Source: Spinacia oleracea (lineage: Eukaryota; Streptophyta; Magnoliopsida; Caryophyllales; Amaranthaceae). Taken from it: a stretch of DNA of 64,000 nucleotides. Location: assembly GCF_020520425.1 (NCBI RefSeq), contig NC_079489.1:17880001-17944000 (forward strand). The letters are read 5' to 3'. The notes under the pieces are model-generated. The model had not been told where the DNA came from and ran no database searches. It was given only the letters and a program-made list of their open reading frames with translations. This document shows positions 1 to 12,368 of this stretch, one piece after another (position 1 is the stretch's first letter; the number at the start of each line of letters is the position of its first letter). The position numbers and the translations under genes were made by a program.

Positions 1-198
1 TTCCCTTCTAAATTATTTTCGACCAAGTTTATATAAGAGACCTTCTTTCTTACGTGAGGGGTCTCTAGCTTTTAACAAACAGACCCCCTCTAAATGAGGG
101 GGTTTCTTTATCAAAGAGACCTTTGAGATAGAGACCCCTTGAAAGGAGGTCTCTTATGCCATTTTGGAAGGGTCTCTTTGCCGTTTTTTGTAGTAGTG
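1..198. mobile_element. Right end of a CACTA (En/Spm) transposon, continuing left of the window
   Basis: The segment ends in TTTTTTGTAGTAGTG, the inverse of the CACTACTACAAAAA terminus typical of CACTA elements. Inside this end the motif GAGACC/GGTCTC recurs in both orientations about every 15-30 bases, which is the usual subterminal repeat pattern. Only the end is present, so the duplication (candidate GCC at 199-201) cannot be checked. Confidence 0.75.
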
Positions 199-832
199 GC
201 CTATTAAGTGATGTCTAATGACCACTATTATTTAATTATAACTCTGTCCTAGTCTCAAAATATAAACTTTGCTTTCATTTGAAAATAAAATACATATCTA
301 CTTTATATTATGCTAGTTGTAACATTTTTTGAAGAAAATTAGAAAATTAACTTTCGACCCACCTAATATAAAATGTTTGATCCGCCGCTGGATGTGAGAT
401 GGTGTTAGTGAATTGTACTTCGTATAATGTTAGTGGCACTTGTTGCTGATTTCTTTTACTACATATATTTATTAATCCTATGAACATTATTGATGAATTG
501 CATATTTTTTTGTGTATGAAAATTAAAGAGAGATGATGAATGTTACGGTTTTAGGAGTGAAGATGAAAAAAATATCTGGGTGTTAGGGGTGAAGATGAAA
601 AAGTATATGGGTAGCATGAATTTTTATAAATGATGAACAAGATGAATAAAGATGAGAGAGGTAGAACATATATAGGAGAAAGATGATACAGATGTGAGAA
701 ATTCGAATCATCCTGAAACATAAAGGAGAGTCTATGAATTTAATGTAGAGAGTTAGTGTTAGGTGTTAATTAGGGGTGAAGGAAGTATAAGAGGTACGGA
801 CATAAAAGTTAGTGGAAAGGGAAAAGTTATTA
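199..832. other. AT-rich spacer, no gene seen
   Basis: No coding frame, RNA gene or clear terminal repeat is visible. Two near-identical phrases (tagggtgaagatgaaaaa-like) occur around 555 and 590. They look like a local duplication and nothing more. Confidence 0.5.
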
Positions 833-1085
833 ATCCCTCCGTCCCTTAATACTCGACCTGTTTTGACCGGATACGCTTGTCAATACACAATCACCCATTT
901 CTTTAACTACAAATTATAAAAACTTATAAAAATATTATATTTTGAATACACATATTAAGATGAAGCCAACAATATATAATATACTAATATTTGTTTTCAT
1001 ATACTAGAAATAAAATAGGGTCAAAGTGAATTATGTGAATAGTGCAAAAAGTCAAAACAAGTCGAGTATTAAGGGACGGAGGGAG
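833..1085. mobile_element. Stowaway-type MITE
   Basis: About 253 bp with inverted ends (ATCCCTCCGTCCCTTAATAC on the left, its complement ending GGGACGGAGGGAG on the right) and a TA on each side (831-832 and 1086-1087). The CTCCCTCCGTCCC terminus with a TA duplication is characteristic of Tc1/mariner-derived Stowaway MITEs. No coding capacity. Confidence 0.85.
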
Positions 1086-2025
1086 TAATTAAAGCAAACA
1101 TATAGTTTGTTTTAATTTTTTTTTTACAAAATATGATAGAAGTGGGATCTGGTGGGAACCATTACATATAATGAGAATTGAGAACTAACCTCCACCCTTC
1201 GATCAATTCAATCCAATGTCCCTCATCTCACCCGACCAAAAAAAAAAAAGTAAGGGCGATAGAGTAATTTCACCAGCTTCGGAAAGGTGTATTGTGCTGA
1301 TTTGACTTTTGAGATGTTGTTTTGTTTCAAAAGTTCTACCACCTTCCTTTGTGCTAATTTCACGATAACCGGGTTTTGTCAGTTTTTTTTGGCATATCAA
1401 GAAAGTTAAATCCTCACTTGTTTTTTTTTTTTTAGATTTAACTTTCTTTCTTTATTACGCGTGTCGATCAACATGTGACACCTAATAAAATACAGAGAGA
1501 ATATAAGCTACTAACTTTCAATCACATAATTATACTTTTTAATCAAATAGTTATATTTTTTAATGTTGAAATCAACGAATTTACGCATATGACAATATCA
1601 TAGGAGACATACTTCTAATTAGTCGCCAGTAAATAAGCAAATAACCAATATTTCTTTATTATTTACTGTGTAAATGAAAACAAAAATAATTCACGAGCTT
1701 ATAATGATTGATTGTTATTATTCCCTCCGTCCTATAAGATTTTCCTTTAGTAATTTTTGGGTCAAATTTTGAAAACTATAATTATGATATGATTAACGTA
1801 TAAGAAATAATATAATCATGTAGAATTTTATAGATTCGTTTCAATGTATATTTTTGAAATATTAAGTTTTTATACTCCGTAATTTTACACTTGTAAAATT
1901 AGATATATTTACATTTTAAATCGTACAATTGAGATCGTAAAAAGTCAAATAATACAATCTAGCTTTTAGGAACTTTAGCGAGCATTTTTACACGCAACCC
2001 CATTCCAAAGTAAGAATATTACGTA
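1086..2025. other. AT-rich spacer with half of a Stowaway-like element
   Basis: No gene is recognised. A single Stowaway-like end (TTCCCTCCGTCCTATAAG) starts near 1725, and MITE-like AT-rich sequence follows to about 1960. A convincing second end is missing, so this is probably a truncated or decayed copy. Confidence 0.45.
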
Positions 2026-2283
2026 CTTTCTCTATTCTTTTTTAAATGACACAATTATTTAGGCACGTTTGCCAATACACGATTTCAAACGTTAATATCT
2101 TTTATTATGGATAAGAAAAAATTATAAAAAGTTAATATTTAAAAAATATTTATTGAGACGGATCTAATAAGATCCCACACGACTATGTTTTTTCTTATGT
2201 ATAAATCACAAAAGTAAGTCAAAGGAACATGTGTGAATAGTGTCGAAAGTACAATTGTGTCATGTAAATAAGAATGGAGGAAG
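2026..2283. mobile_element. Stowaway-type MITE
   Basis: About 258 bp with imperfect terminal inverted repeats (left CTTTCTCTATTCTTTTTTAA then ATGACACAATT; right AATTGTGTCAT then GTAAATAAGAATGGAGGAAG) and TA at 2024-2025 and 2284-2285. Non-coding. Confidence 0.75.
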
Positions 2284-2637
2284 TATTACTTATGCCCATT
2301 CCAAATTAGGAAAAAATTCTAAAGAGTACCTTCCTTTTTGGTCAAAACAGATAACAGACATTTCCAATTACTTTAGTTGTTCTTTATAACAAAAATACGA
2401 AATAGTACGATTTCGTTTAACAGGCTTATTTTGTCTAAACTATATTATCTGAACTTATTTGAATTTAACTAAATTTTACTGAACTTTAACTGAATTCATC
2501 TGAACTTAGTTGAACTTAATTAAACTTATCTGAAATAAACTTATTTGTACGTGAAAATATCTGGAAAAAACTAATTTTTTCTGAACTTATATTATCAGAA
2601 CTTAGGCACTGTTTAACAACCACTTTCAGTCACCTTA
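2284..2637. other. AT-rich spacer with repeated CTGAACTTA phrases
   Basis: Between about 2450 and 2605 the words CTGAACTTA, TGAACTTA and TTATCTGAA recur many times. The same vocabulary appears near 4,300 and 27,800, so this is probably a decayed dispersed repeat. No gene is seen. Confidence 0.4.
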
Positions 2638-2818
2638 CTCTCTCCGTATTTAAATATGAGGTACACATGGTCGGGCACGGGTATTAAGGAAGAATAGTTG
2701 AATAAAAATAAAATAATAAAGCAAGTGGGTTTGGGGTAAATATTTTAATCAAATAAAATAAGTGGGGACCATTAAATTTTAGAGGGGTATGGGACTATGG
2801 GGTAGGGGGTTTATGAAA

Positions 2819-3221
2819 TCTATACCTAGTATTTAAAAAGCAAAACCACATTGGATTAGATGACACGTGTCACCACATTTGATTAGATGACACGTGTTAT
2901 CCATTGTTTCCTCCATTAATTTGGTTTTTTATTTTTTATTTTTTCTTTGTTGTTTGATATATTATGCAACTCCAACCGCCTCCCTCATACAACACCAATT
3001 CACCAATCTATTAATTCTGCATCTTCCACTCCATCTTCCCGATTAACACTCAATATTAATACACTATTTAATTTATATATATTTTTTCAACCTTCAAAAT
3101 TTACCTCTATTTAAATCATTTATACTCTCTAAAATCACAAACTCAATAAAATTAGAACTTAAAAAATTCACTAAATAACCAATATACAACCGCCCGTTCT
3201 TTGAACGGGCTCAAAAGCTAG
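2819..3221 (+). mobile_element. Non-autonomous Helitron, copy A
   Basis: Starts TCTATACCTAGTATTTAAAA and ends with a short hairpin (CCCGTTC-TTTG-AACGGG) followed about ten bases later by CTAG. The 5' host base is A and the 3' host base is T, as expected for Helitron insertion between A and T without duplication. Copy B at 15,842-16,263 has the same start phrase and the same hairpin and tail. Non-coding, about 403 bp. Confidence 0.75.
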
Positions 3222-3265
3222 TTAATTGTATAATGTGGTAGTGGGGTTGGAGTATTATTTAATTA

Positions 3266-3577
3266 CTCCCTCCGTCCCATAATTATAGTCCCGTTTGACC
3301 AAAAACACGAATTTTAAGAAAAATAGAATATAGTACATGAAAAAATGGAATAAAGTACAAATGATGATTGAATTGTTTGGAAAAGTGGATTAAAGTACAT
3401 GTGAAAGAGAAATAATACATAGAAAAGTGGAATATAGTACATGGGTGGGGTTTTCAATACATTTTTAATTAATATAGTACATGAGAAAGTGGGGACCTTA
3501 ATAGCAAATTTAAACAGGACTTTAATTTTGGGACGCCCGATTTAGAAAACAGGACTATAATTTTGGGACGGAAGGAG
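3266..3577. mobile_element. Stowaway MITE nested in an older MITE
   Basis: About 312 bp, starting CTCCCTCCGTCCCATAATTA and ending TAATTTTGGGACGGAAGGAG, with TA on each side (3264-3265 and 3578-3579). It lies inside the 2638-3678 element, so it inserted later. Non-coding. Confidence 0.85.
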
Positions 3578-3678
3578 TAGATGGTTGGGTTGAAAAGTTA
3601 CTAAAAATAGCAAGTGTATCTCCTGTTTAAATAGGGTCGAAAATGGTAAGCGTATCTTCTATTTAAATATGGAGGGAG

Positions 3679-5614
3679 TATATGATTAGCTGCTACTAAT
3701 TTAAATCACTTTAAATAATTATGAGTGTTTGGCAAAGAGTTGAATAAAATTTAAGTGGATTAGTAGACTGGAATTGAAATGATAATAAAACTAACGTCTC
3801 ACAATCAATCAGCTAGTAGCTGAAAATTTTCTTCTCTGTCATAGTACTTTGGCATTTTGTGATTCTGTGGTATGACTTTGATCGATTTTCCTTCAAGCTC
3901 ATGTTGCGGTTAATGGCCTATATTTTTGTTTTATTTAATCCGTATTTATCTCGCTACGCTTGTTGTTTTGATATTTTGATCTGCTATTTATTATCCAAAT
4001 TTACGTAGATCACATGGTTTTATTGGCAAAACTGATGAACTCTTATCCCAATTCTGTTGTTGTTTTAAACAAGTATTAATGGCCATATTTTCATTTGAAA
4101 CAAAATAAGTTCTACGCTAATTTCTTCTTTGGTTTGGATATTAACACAGGAGAAAACATAGAATATCTTCATTTTTCTTCAACACTTATTTATTTTTCTT
4201 CAATTTCAGGTATAAACTAGTTGTATCAAATGGTTAACCTAAAAAGTACATTATCAATTTCAGGTGTTACCTTATCAGTTTCAGTTATTTTATCTGTTTC
4301 AGCTTGATTTAAGTTATGTTTATCTGAACTTATTTTATGGGAATAAGTTGAATTAAGTCGAACATAACAAAGACTTTTTTTTTCTTTTCGAGAAAAAAAC
4401 ATAACAGAGCCTAAATAGAGTAATAACGTCAAAAATGAAAAAAAAAAAAAAAAACCATTTTATATCTCAAATACTTATGTCTTAATTAAATTTTTGGAAC
4501 CATATTAATTAATTTAATCTTAAAAAAGAAATCATAGGTTGGACATCGAGTAATAAGTCTTGTTTTGTCGGGATGTGTTGTATTTACCTATTTTTCATTT
4601 AACTAAACTTGTTGCGTTTTACTTTTTTAATACATACGGATTGTCGAGAGTCCACTAATGTTGAATATCTTGCTTATTCCGATCTTGGAGGTTGTTAACC
4701 AGAGTAGAAGAATCTGTTAAATTATGGTTATTGAGTCAATGGAGTAAGAAAGTGTTTGTTGCATCCCATTTAAACACGCTCGAGCCTCAGCATGAGATGT
4801 TGAATTATTCATTATTAAAGGGTTACAAAAATATTACTCCGTACTAATTTTTTTGATCAGTTTAAGCTTAGAAAGTGTTACTTTATGGTGTTACATAAGC
4901 TTAATTATGTACTAGGGTCTCATTTGTCATTCCACATAAATATCCCTCTTGAGTCTTTATAATTCTATAATCGGTATAGCATTAAAATGGGGTGTTGTTA
5001 AATGCAGAAATTTATTTCTTAACACAAAAATAGAAATGACCAAAATACCAAAAAAAAAAAATGTCAGCTTCTAATTCCCACCCAAAATGACGCTTTGCCA
5101 ATTATTATTTTATTTTATTTTTTTTTTCTTTTACAAGAAGACCTATGTTGGGATTTGGGAAGGAAGAACGTTGTTAATGGCAGATGATATCAATCTCTTC
5201 GTATTAATCCCTTGGTTTTTGGACTTTATCATTTCAGAATCATAAAAAAACAGTTACAAATTTAAAACTCAATGATTTTGAAATTCTCATTATCATGTAG
5301 ACCTAATAACTTCGACGACTGAAATTCTTCGTTTCACTAGAAATTGTATAGCTTGGAATTATAAGAATAGATGAAAAATAATCGCTCCTTGTATTAAAAT
5401 TTCATTTACCAGATGTTTCTACTTTCTACCAAAAACAAGTAGGTATGTAGCAGGGATAATGATAAAAGGTTTCTATTTGTTTTTCTCTTTTAAATTCTAA
5501 TAAGGATGCAAAGGGTATTTATGACATTTTTAGTTTTACAAAAAGAAAATGTTTTCTGCATTTAGAAGTTATGAATGAAAATGCAAACTATGTGGTATGG
5601 TATCAAAATGAAAA
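3679..5614. other. AT-rich intergenic DNA, no gene seen
   Basis: Both strands show only short frames without recognisable domains. Poly-A/poly-T runs (4440, 5050, 5115) and phrases such as TTATCAGTTTCAG near 4270 suggest old decayed repeats. I could not define ends for any of them. Confidence 0.5.
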
Positions 5615-6103
5615 GGACAAATTATATTTTACTATTTTTTAAAATCGAAAAATTATTTTTTACCACCTAAAAAATATTAAAACTTTTTTTTTACCTTCTG
5701 AAAACGAAAAATTAAATGAAACTTTTGTGTGTGGCTACCTAATTCAATTTTTCTCCAAATTTTTACTCTCCCTATGTGATTTTCTTTAACTCTTTCACCC
5801 TTATCTCTTTACTTCAATTAAATTTTTTCAATTTTGTGAATTCGTGGTGGTGAAAAATTATGTGAATTAATGGAAGATAGGGAAGCGGAGGAAGAGAAAA
5901 GAGTTAAATACATGAAATCGTAGAAGAATACAACATATCAGAAATCTTATTGTTATTACATAACATTTTTATCTATTTTTTCAATTTTCAGGTGGTAAAA
6001 AACAAGTATTAAATGTTTCTTAAGTGGTAAAACACAATTTATAGTTTTTTAAGTGGTAAAAAACAAAATTTCAATTTTTTAAGTGATAAAAAATAATTTA
6101 TCC
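5615..6103. mobile_element. Mutator-type MITE with 9-bp duplication
   Basis: About 489 bp with inverted ends (left GGACAAATTATATTTTAC; right inverse GGATAAATTATTTTTTAT) and the identical 9-mer AAATGAAAA at 5606-5614 and 6104-6112. A 9-bp duplication and long degenerate terminal repeats fit Mutator-like MITEs. The right arm contains three tandem versions of the phrase AAGTGGTAAAAAACAA. Non-coding. Confidence 0.75.
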
Positions 6104-6404
6104 AAATGAAAATATAGAATAGTATTATTTTGTAAGTATAATATTTCAAATCTATACCGATTATAGAACAAGACTTCCTCATCGCTTGGGGTGATAGAAA
6201 CAAATTTCAATTTCAAAGTAACAACAAAGTACAATATTTTCATTTCAAGTACATCCACAAATAATTTTTTGAGGGAAACATCCACAATTAATTGAATGAA
6301 TAAATTATATAAAATTAAATTTGGCTACAAAAATAAACTCCGTACCACGTGTAAAATATTTGTCGTCGATCACATTTGAAAATAAAAACAAAGTAGTGAT
6401 GCAG

Positions 6405-6623
6405 TTAATGTCCAGCGCCACCTCCACTAGGTCCTGATGATAGTCGTTCTAACCAATAACCTACTATATAGTACCTGTCATTTACATAACCCAAACCATA
6501 GCCACCGCCTCGGTTACCATCATTTGATAATATCCTTATGGCATGCGTCCAAGTAGCAAGGCTAAAAAACGCTACCAATGTGATCAAGACAAAGGTCTTA
6601 CAAAACTTGTAATTGTTCATCAT
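6405..6623 (-). CDS. Small secreted peptide precursor, PIP-like (PAMP-induced secreted peptide family)
   Basis: A 72-residue protein. Residues about 7-29 form a hydrophobic signal peptide (core FVLITLVAFFSLATW, likely cleaved after THA). A glycine-rich variable region follows (residues 36-50), and the protein ends exactly in SGPSGGGAGH (residues 63-72). That matches the SGPSxxGxGH C-terminal signature of plant PIP/PIP-like precursors, which are secreted and processed to a short apoplastic peptide that amplifies pattern-triggered immunity. Precursor length is also typical. Two adjacent Met codons (6623 and 6620) are possible starts; the first is used here. The stop follows the His directly, as expected because the active peptide is C-terminal. 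A TATAAA lies just upstream. It is the only apparently intact small host gene in the left half, with MITE-rich DNA on both sides. Family membership is inferred from the motif. The receptor relationship (RLK7-type) is family knowledge and not shown here. Confidence 0.72.
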   Translation of the reverse strand: MMNNYKFCKTFVLITLVAFFSLATWTHAIRILSNDGNRGGGYGLGYVNDRYYIVGYWLERLSSGPSGGGAGH

Positions 6624-6655
6624 TTTCTTTGAATGTGCAAACTGATCGATCTACT

Positions 6656-6664
6656 GATTTATAG
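6656..6664 (-). promoter_or_regulatory. Candidate TATA box of the PIP-like gene
   Basis: Read on the minus strand the sequence is CTATAAATC, about 35 bases before the ATG. This would give a very short 5' leader, so transcription may instead start elsewhere. Weak evidence. Confidence 0.35.
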
Positions 6665-6929
6665 AGACCTTTGAAATGGTATTTGGAGTTTATATGTTTA
6701 TGAGAAAATCAAGTATTAATAGCGTGGATAGGTTGTTGGTAGTTCCACCTTTTGCTGAGGAAAATATGGAATTGACCTAGTACAATATCGTTAGGTAATA
6801 CGGAGTACTCTGTAACTTTTTTTATTTACCAAGAATAAGTCTCGGTATTCTGTAATACTTGCAATAGTTACCTCTTTCGGACGTTTCAAAATACATTATT
6901 TGTAAATAGAGCTATCAGTTCTCAACCCA

Positions 6930-7790
6930 AACTGTCGGATGTGTTGTTAGTCCGATCGTTTGGACTCGAACTGTTATTTTCTCCGTTAGATGGAACCCGA
7001 AACACAATCCAATCTGATTATATTCAAAACGAGATTAAAATATGAAGCCCGACAACAAACCGTTTCACAGCAACCCGATCCATTTCAACCCGAACCGAAT
7101 GGATCAGAAACCCGTTAATGACCTAACCGGTTTCAATCCGAACCGTTTCAACCTGAACTGTTTCAACCTCCAAAACCGTTTAATCCAAAATGTTTACAAC
7201 TCGTTACCCGTTTAACTCAAACCGTTTACAACTTGTAACTCGTTTTATACCGCTACCGATCTTAAATTCTTAACACTTTTAAAAGTAAGTTATCGCTCTT
7301 GTCCCCTAATTAAGGTGTCAATATTATAATTATTAATCGTATTAAAAATTGTGATTTTAGTAATAACTTGATATCGTGGTTAATGCATGGTCAATGTTTA
7401 TTCAGGTCAATTTAGCTCGGTTCAAATAACTTTGGTTCGGATGAAGTCGGGTCATAAATTATTTCGGTTTGAAATCGGGCCAACTTTGGGTACGGTTAGA
7501 ATTGGTTGGGTTTAAAAAGATTTTGTATATATCGGTTTGATTTGGTTTGTATTGAGCTTGGTTTGGGTGTATGTCAGATTCGGGTACACTTTTGACCGGC
7601 TTACTTCGAATACAAGTCATGTCCGGATCGGCTACGTCTTGGATTCATGTCAAATACGTATTGGCGAGTCTAGGGTCCGGGTCAAGTTCGATAAGATGTA
7701 CCTCAGATTCATGTCAAATACGAATTTAGTTTGCGGTTCAAGTTTAGATCTAATTAAGCTTGTATTAATTCTTGTGTTCTATTAACCAAA
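6930..7790. repeat. Degenerate AACCCGAACCG-type tracts in opposed orientation
   Basis: From about 6930 to 7260 short words such as AACCCGAACCG, AAACCGTTTCAACC and CCCGTTTAA recur. From about 7400 to 7770 the complementary vocabulary (CGGGTT, TTCGGGT, GGTTCGG) dominates. Similar CGGGT-rich sequence continues at 8110-8260 and at 12,640-12,900, on the two sides of the CACTA insertion. The whole looks like one old, diverged repeat. No coding frame is credible here. Confidence 0.5.
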
Positions 7791-8314
7791 TGACTCTCGG
7801 ATTAAGTTCGCGATAGAAATTCATAATAGAGTCCGACCACAACGACCGAATTGATTTCTAGTTGTACCTCGTAAAAAAAAGACTTTTTTTTTAATAATAT
7901 GCATGTTATTACATTCCCAAGCTAGCTGGTATCAAGTAAAGATGTGGCTGCACTATTGGTAAAAAATTAGATTACTTTATTATTTTAAGACTTCCTACGA
8001 AACAAAATATTTTCTAAACTTCTTTTACTTAACTCCAAGTTATTTAATATAAAAAGAATATAGAATAAATTTTCATATATCGAGATGGATTTAAATTTTT
8101 AATAGTTTGATTCGATTAACTTGAGTTAGGGAAATAAGTAAATTTGATGGGATTTGTGTTCAATCGGGTATATTTTATCTCGGGTGGCTTTCATTTATTG
8201 AGTTAAATCAAGTCGGGTTACTTTCGGATATCAGATTAAATCGGGTGTGATTGCCATTATGGAGGCTAATACCTAATACTAATGTATTACTGCATTAATT
8301 TTTTTTTGTAAAAT

Positions 8315-11300
8315 CACTACTACAAAAATGTCATATAACAGCGTTAATTTAACAGCGCTTTTCACCCTAGTGCTGTTAAAGATATCAAATATAGCATATA
8401 ACAGCGCTTAAGTTGTAAGCGCTGTCATATATGTACATACTATAGCGCTTTTGTTCTACGCGCCGTGGTATTTATGTACATACTATAGCACCTGTGATAA
8501 AAGCGCTGTCAAATAATATACGAATATTTTTTTTAAAAAAAAAACAATCTATCAAAATATAAAAGAACCTCCTTGAGTTTTTCTTCCCACGCTTCTCTCT
8601 ACTCCGCAAAACTCTACTGTAAATACTTCCCTTCTCACAGCGAAACCACGACGGCGATTTCCCTTCTCACAGAGGCGTGCTTCCTTCTCACGGCGGCGTG
8701 CTGTCCTTCTCACGGTGAAACCCAAAGAGGCGTGCTTCCCTTCTCACGGCGAGAGTGAACAATCGAATTTGTAGGTATACTCCATAAACTTTAAGGGATT
8801 TTGCTGATTTATGTTTGAATTGTTCTTAATTTTGCATTTTATGTGTGCGGTTAGGGTTAATTCAATTTCTTGAATTGGTTTTGCGGGGAAGAGGGTTTGA
8901 ATTCAATTACGATGGGTTTAATTAAGGGTTTTGGGAAAGAGGGTTTGAATTCAAATTGTTTGTTTGGGCTTTGTATCACTGTTGATTGGCGGGTGAACAC
9001 CCAATTCTTGCTGTTCGGAGGTCCTCTAAGAAACAAAATGTCTGGAGCACGTTTTTCCGATTGGGTACCAGATGCATTGCTGCGTCTGCTCCTGTGGTTT
9101 TGTCCTGTAATATGCTATCTTATTACGTAGTATGACCTTTGATTTGTATTTAATTTAATGGCTTAGTTTACTTTCCTAACTAGGTCCTAATGTTTGTAAC
9201 AGTGTTCTACCTCTGTGCTTAATGTTTATAACAGTGAGCAACTTTTGCACTAGGCCTTAACCTCTGTGCTTAATCAACCATTATTTCTACTTTGTGAAAT
9301 TAATGATTGAAACGTTTTCTCATCAAACTTTGTGATTGCAGCTTTTTATTGCTTATTTTCTCTTTCCTATTCAAAACAGAAGAAGTCAAATATAGTAAGA
9401 ATTTTGGAAGTTAAATTTTCCAGAAATATTAGGTTCTTTGAAGAAATACATGTATGAGTATTAGTATGAGTAGCAACAGCAACAATTGCAGTTTATGGAA
9501 CATAAGGTATCAACTTGGGGAGTTTGAGATTATTTGAATTTGTTTCTTCTTGGCACAATAAGTGTTATAGCTGTAGTAAACCTTTATCTCTAATTTCTTA
9601 TAGAAAGAGTGAAGACAGGGAATTTCGAAATGTTATTCTCCTGCGTGTTCTTCTTGCCTGTAGCCCCTTGGAGAAGTTGACCTTCCCAGCTCTTTAATAT
9701 TTGCACTATTTTTTTAATCTATATTTTTGTTTTTGTTTTTGTGGGGGGTTGTCCAATGCATTCTATCCATTATAAAATGTGCCATAATTAGGTGGAATGT
9801 CTTTGTTCAGATTGACTGACCTTGTACTTTAGGTCATTAGGAGACTGCTACATCAAATAATTTGGTTGGTACTACTGAAGTGCTGGAAACTGGATAGTGG
9901 ATACTATATCCATGTTATTTGTCGAATATTAATATCCTATCATATCCATTTAACATCTACAATTATTTGTGAGGGTAATGTGATTATATTGCCACCATAT
10001 ATTTTGTATCTTACATGGTTTATTGTTCGGGCAAGGGCTCCATTCTCATCTCATTTTCGACCATATCTATATACTTCCATTCTCTTTATTTTTATCCAAG
10101 GGGTTTGAACTCTAGACTTTTCAGCTGAAAGTTTAACATCAAATAAAGAGCTATTTTCTATAATGAAACTTTGTGAGGATGCAACTCCGTTTTGGGTCAT
10201 ATAAATGTTACTTTCACAGAGTCTGTGGACCTTGAATTTAGTCAAAAAGTTCCATGAGAAAAGATCTTCCATGTTATTATAAGAGATTCTTAGAATTTTC
10301 TGTATCTACTAATCTACTAAATCATGGTGATTCTTCCTTGAAATTCGTTTATTGAGTAAATTTCAGCTAGTAAATGACATCACCACTCGCATCATTCTCA
10401 GTTACACACACACAGACTGAGGGACAACCAAATCTATGCTGGTGAGTTTTATAAAAAGAAACATCATCGTGAGGTTTACGTGCTCACCCTCCCTTATATT
10501 TATTGCACACTAGATTTAGAAAAGAAAGGCTTCTAACTAATGTTTCAGTCCCTGGAAAGGCCTTTACCAGTAGTAGCTCTTTGCAGATTTATGCCCTCAT
10601 TCTCCCTTTTATTTACTTTGTTTTATTTGACTAATTCTCACAAATATTCTATACTATCTTAGTAAGAAAGCCTTCATTCAAATATTCGTATATAAATATA
10701 AGTAAGATTATATATCATAATAACAAACTATCATTCAAATAATATTTTATGCTAAAAATAATAATAATAGTGAAAGCCTTCATAATTTATACACAATAAA
10801 AATATACCATATCACATAACTATCATATATTTAGCACACAAACAAGTCCAAAATCATTTTCTTAACGGAGTTTTATTTACTTTGTTTTTTTCTTTGGTAG
10901 TGTCCTTGCCAGGAAAACTGTGGATATTATGTGATGAGATTCATGAAGGAGATAATCTCACACAAGTGACTTCAAATTTCTGAAGTTGTAAGTCTTCTAA
11001 TCTTAATCTTTGGAGTAAATGTTAATTAAATATGTTCAATTACCAAATGGTACTCTTGGGTAGTTGGTCTTGCAGTTGTGCGTATGTACGGATTTTCTCT
11101 AATGATTCTTTGTCCATACATGACTTGTTGTAGGACAGTCCAGAAACTGCTTGCTTATAATGAATAACTTGTTGTAGGACAGTTCATTTACACATGACTT
11201 GTTGTACTGAATTGCTGTAGGACCGTCCAGAAACTGCAGTCTTATATAAGTAGTCATCTATATAGATTAATTAAACTGTAATTAAACTAATTAGTCATCG

Positions 11301-12365
11301 ATTTAGATTTATTAAACTAATTAGTCATCTATATAGTTCACTGGTTGTAATGACTTGCTATAGATAATTAGTATTTCATCATTCAACTTTACCATTTTAA
11401 TAATCTGTTACCGATAATTAAGTCGAAAATGCAGTCTAAATAGATTAATTAGTTATTTTCTTACATTTGTAGTTGGCTGCATAGCTTGATGATTGACGGG
11501 AGCTGTGACAGTAGTGTAGCCAAGATGTTTTTTGTGAATATGTGATAGGAATATGTGTAGCCAACATGTTTCTTCTAAGATTTTCCACACCAATTGAGCC
11601 TTCCATGAACCATCAGCTTCTTTACTTTCAGATCCTTCGCAAAATTACCCACCCCCGTCAGCAAGCATATCCCCTCACCCCCGCTATATTTATATACGAA
11701 TATTTAATACCTTGTTGTTTCGCAGTATTTTTCAGATTGCCAGTTTCCAAGTTACGATACAGAGCAGATTGACGAATTACGAACTCACTGGGTCCGCTAT
11801 GTTGTTCAACAAATGTATAGTAGATAGATTACATTGAAGGAATTAGAAAACATAGAACTCCATTAATTAATGTGTTTTGTGTAGTTTAATGTTTGTGGGC
11901 TTATTTTAGAACATATTTATGTATTTAATTATATTATAGTGCCAATTGCAACATTCTTTTTATTGGAGTTTGGAATTAATATTTAACTAGTTAGTATGTT
12001 ATTCATATGTGTTATTGTACAGGTCAATGAAATATATTGTACAGGCCAACGAAACATATTGTATAGGCCAACGAAATTATTTTTTAAAAAAAATAAAAAA
12101 TACTTTAATAGCGTTTCTAAGACATCCGCTATTATAAAATAATTTAAAGTTGCCGGAAAAATCTTTAACAGCATACCTTTAATAGCGCTTATATTGTGCT
12201 GTAAAAGAATCATTTGAATTATCCTAAAGGGACCTTTAGCAGCGCTTATAGCAAGCGCTGTCAAATGTGCTTTTTTGTTTTAACAGCGAAGTGATTAACA
12301 GCGCTTGTAGAAGCGCTGTTAAAGGCTAAAACAAGCGCTGTTAAATAGATTTTTTTGTAGTAGTG
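8315..12365. mobile_element. Non-autonomous CACTA transposon (CACTA-1)
   Basis: The ends are CACTACTACAAAAATG (8315) and TTTTTTTGTAGTAGTG (12365), flanked by the 3-bp duplication AAT (8312-8314 and 12366-12368). Both subterminal zones (about 8335-8510 and 12,110-12,345) are packed with AACAGCGCTT/AAGCGCTGTT in direct and inverted copies, which are probable transposase-binding repeats. The 4-kb interior has no recognisable transposase. Around 8575-8755 a unit containing CTTCCCTTCTCAC and GGCGTGCT is imperfectly repeated, resembling a transcript leader, and GTAGGT follows near 8771 as a possible donor. The rest (8800-12,080) is AT-rich sequence in which I recognise no gene. Confidence 0.85.
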
Positions 12366-12368
12366 AAT

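Larger units (their letters stand above)
2638..3678. mobile_element. Stowaway-like MITE broken by two nested insertions
   Basis: The outer ends are CTCTCTCCGTATTTAAATAT at 2638 and TTTAAATATGGAGGGAG ending at 3678, flanked by TA at 2636-2637 and 3679-3680. The interior holds a Helitron (2819-3221) and a second Stowaway MITE (3266-3577), so the original MITE was only about 325 bp. Related fragments (TATTTAAATAGGAGACACAC) occur at 46,110-46,200. Confidence 0.65.

Noticed and set aside
6930..7260. Possible interstitial telomere repeat
   Set aside because: The words are AACCCGAACCG-like with variable spacing; the plant telomere unit CCCTAAA is not present in tandem.
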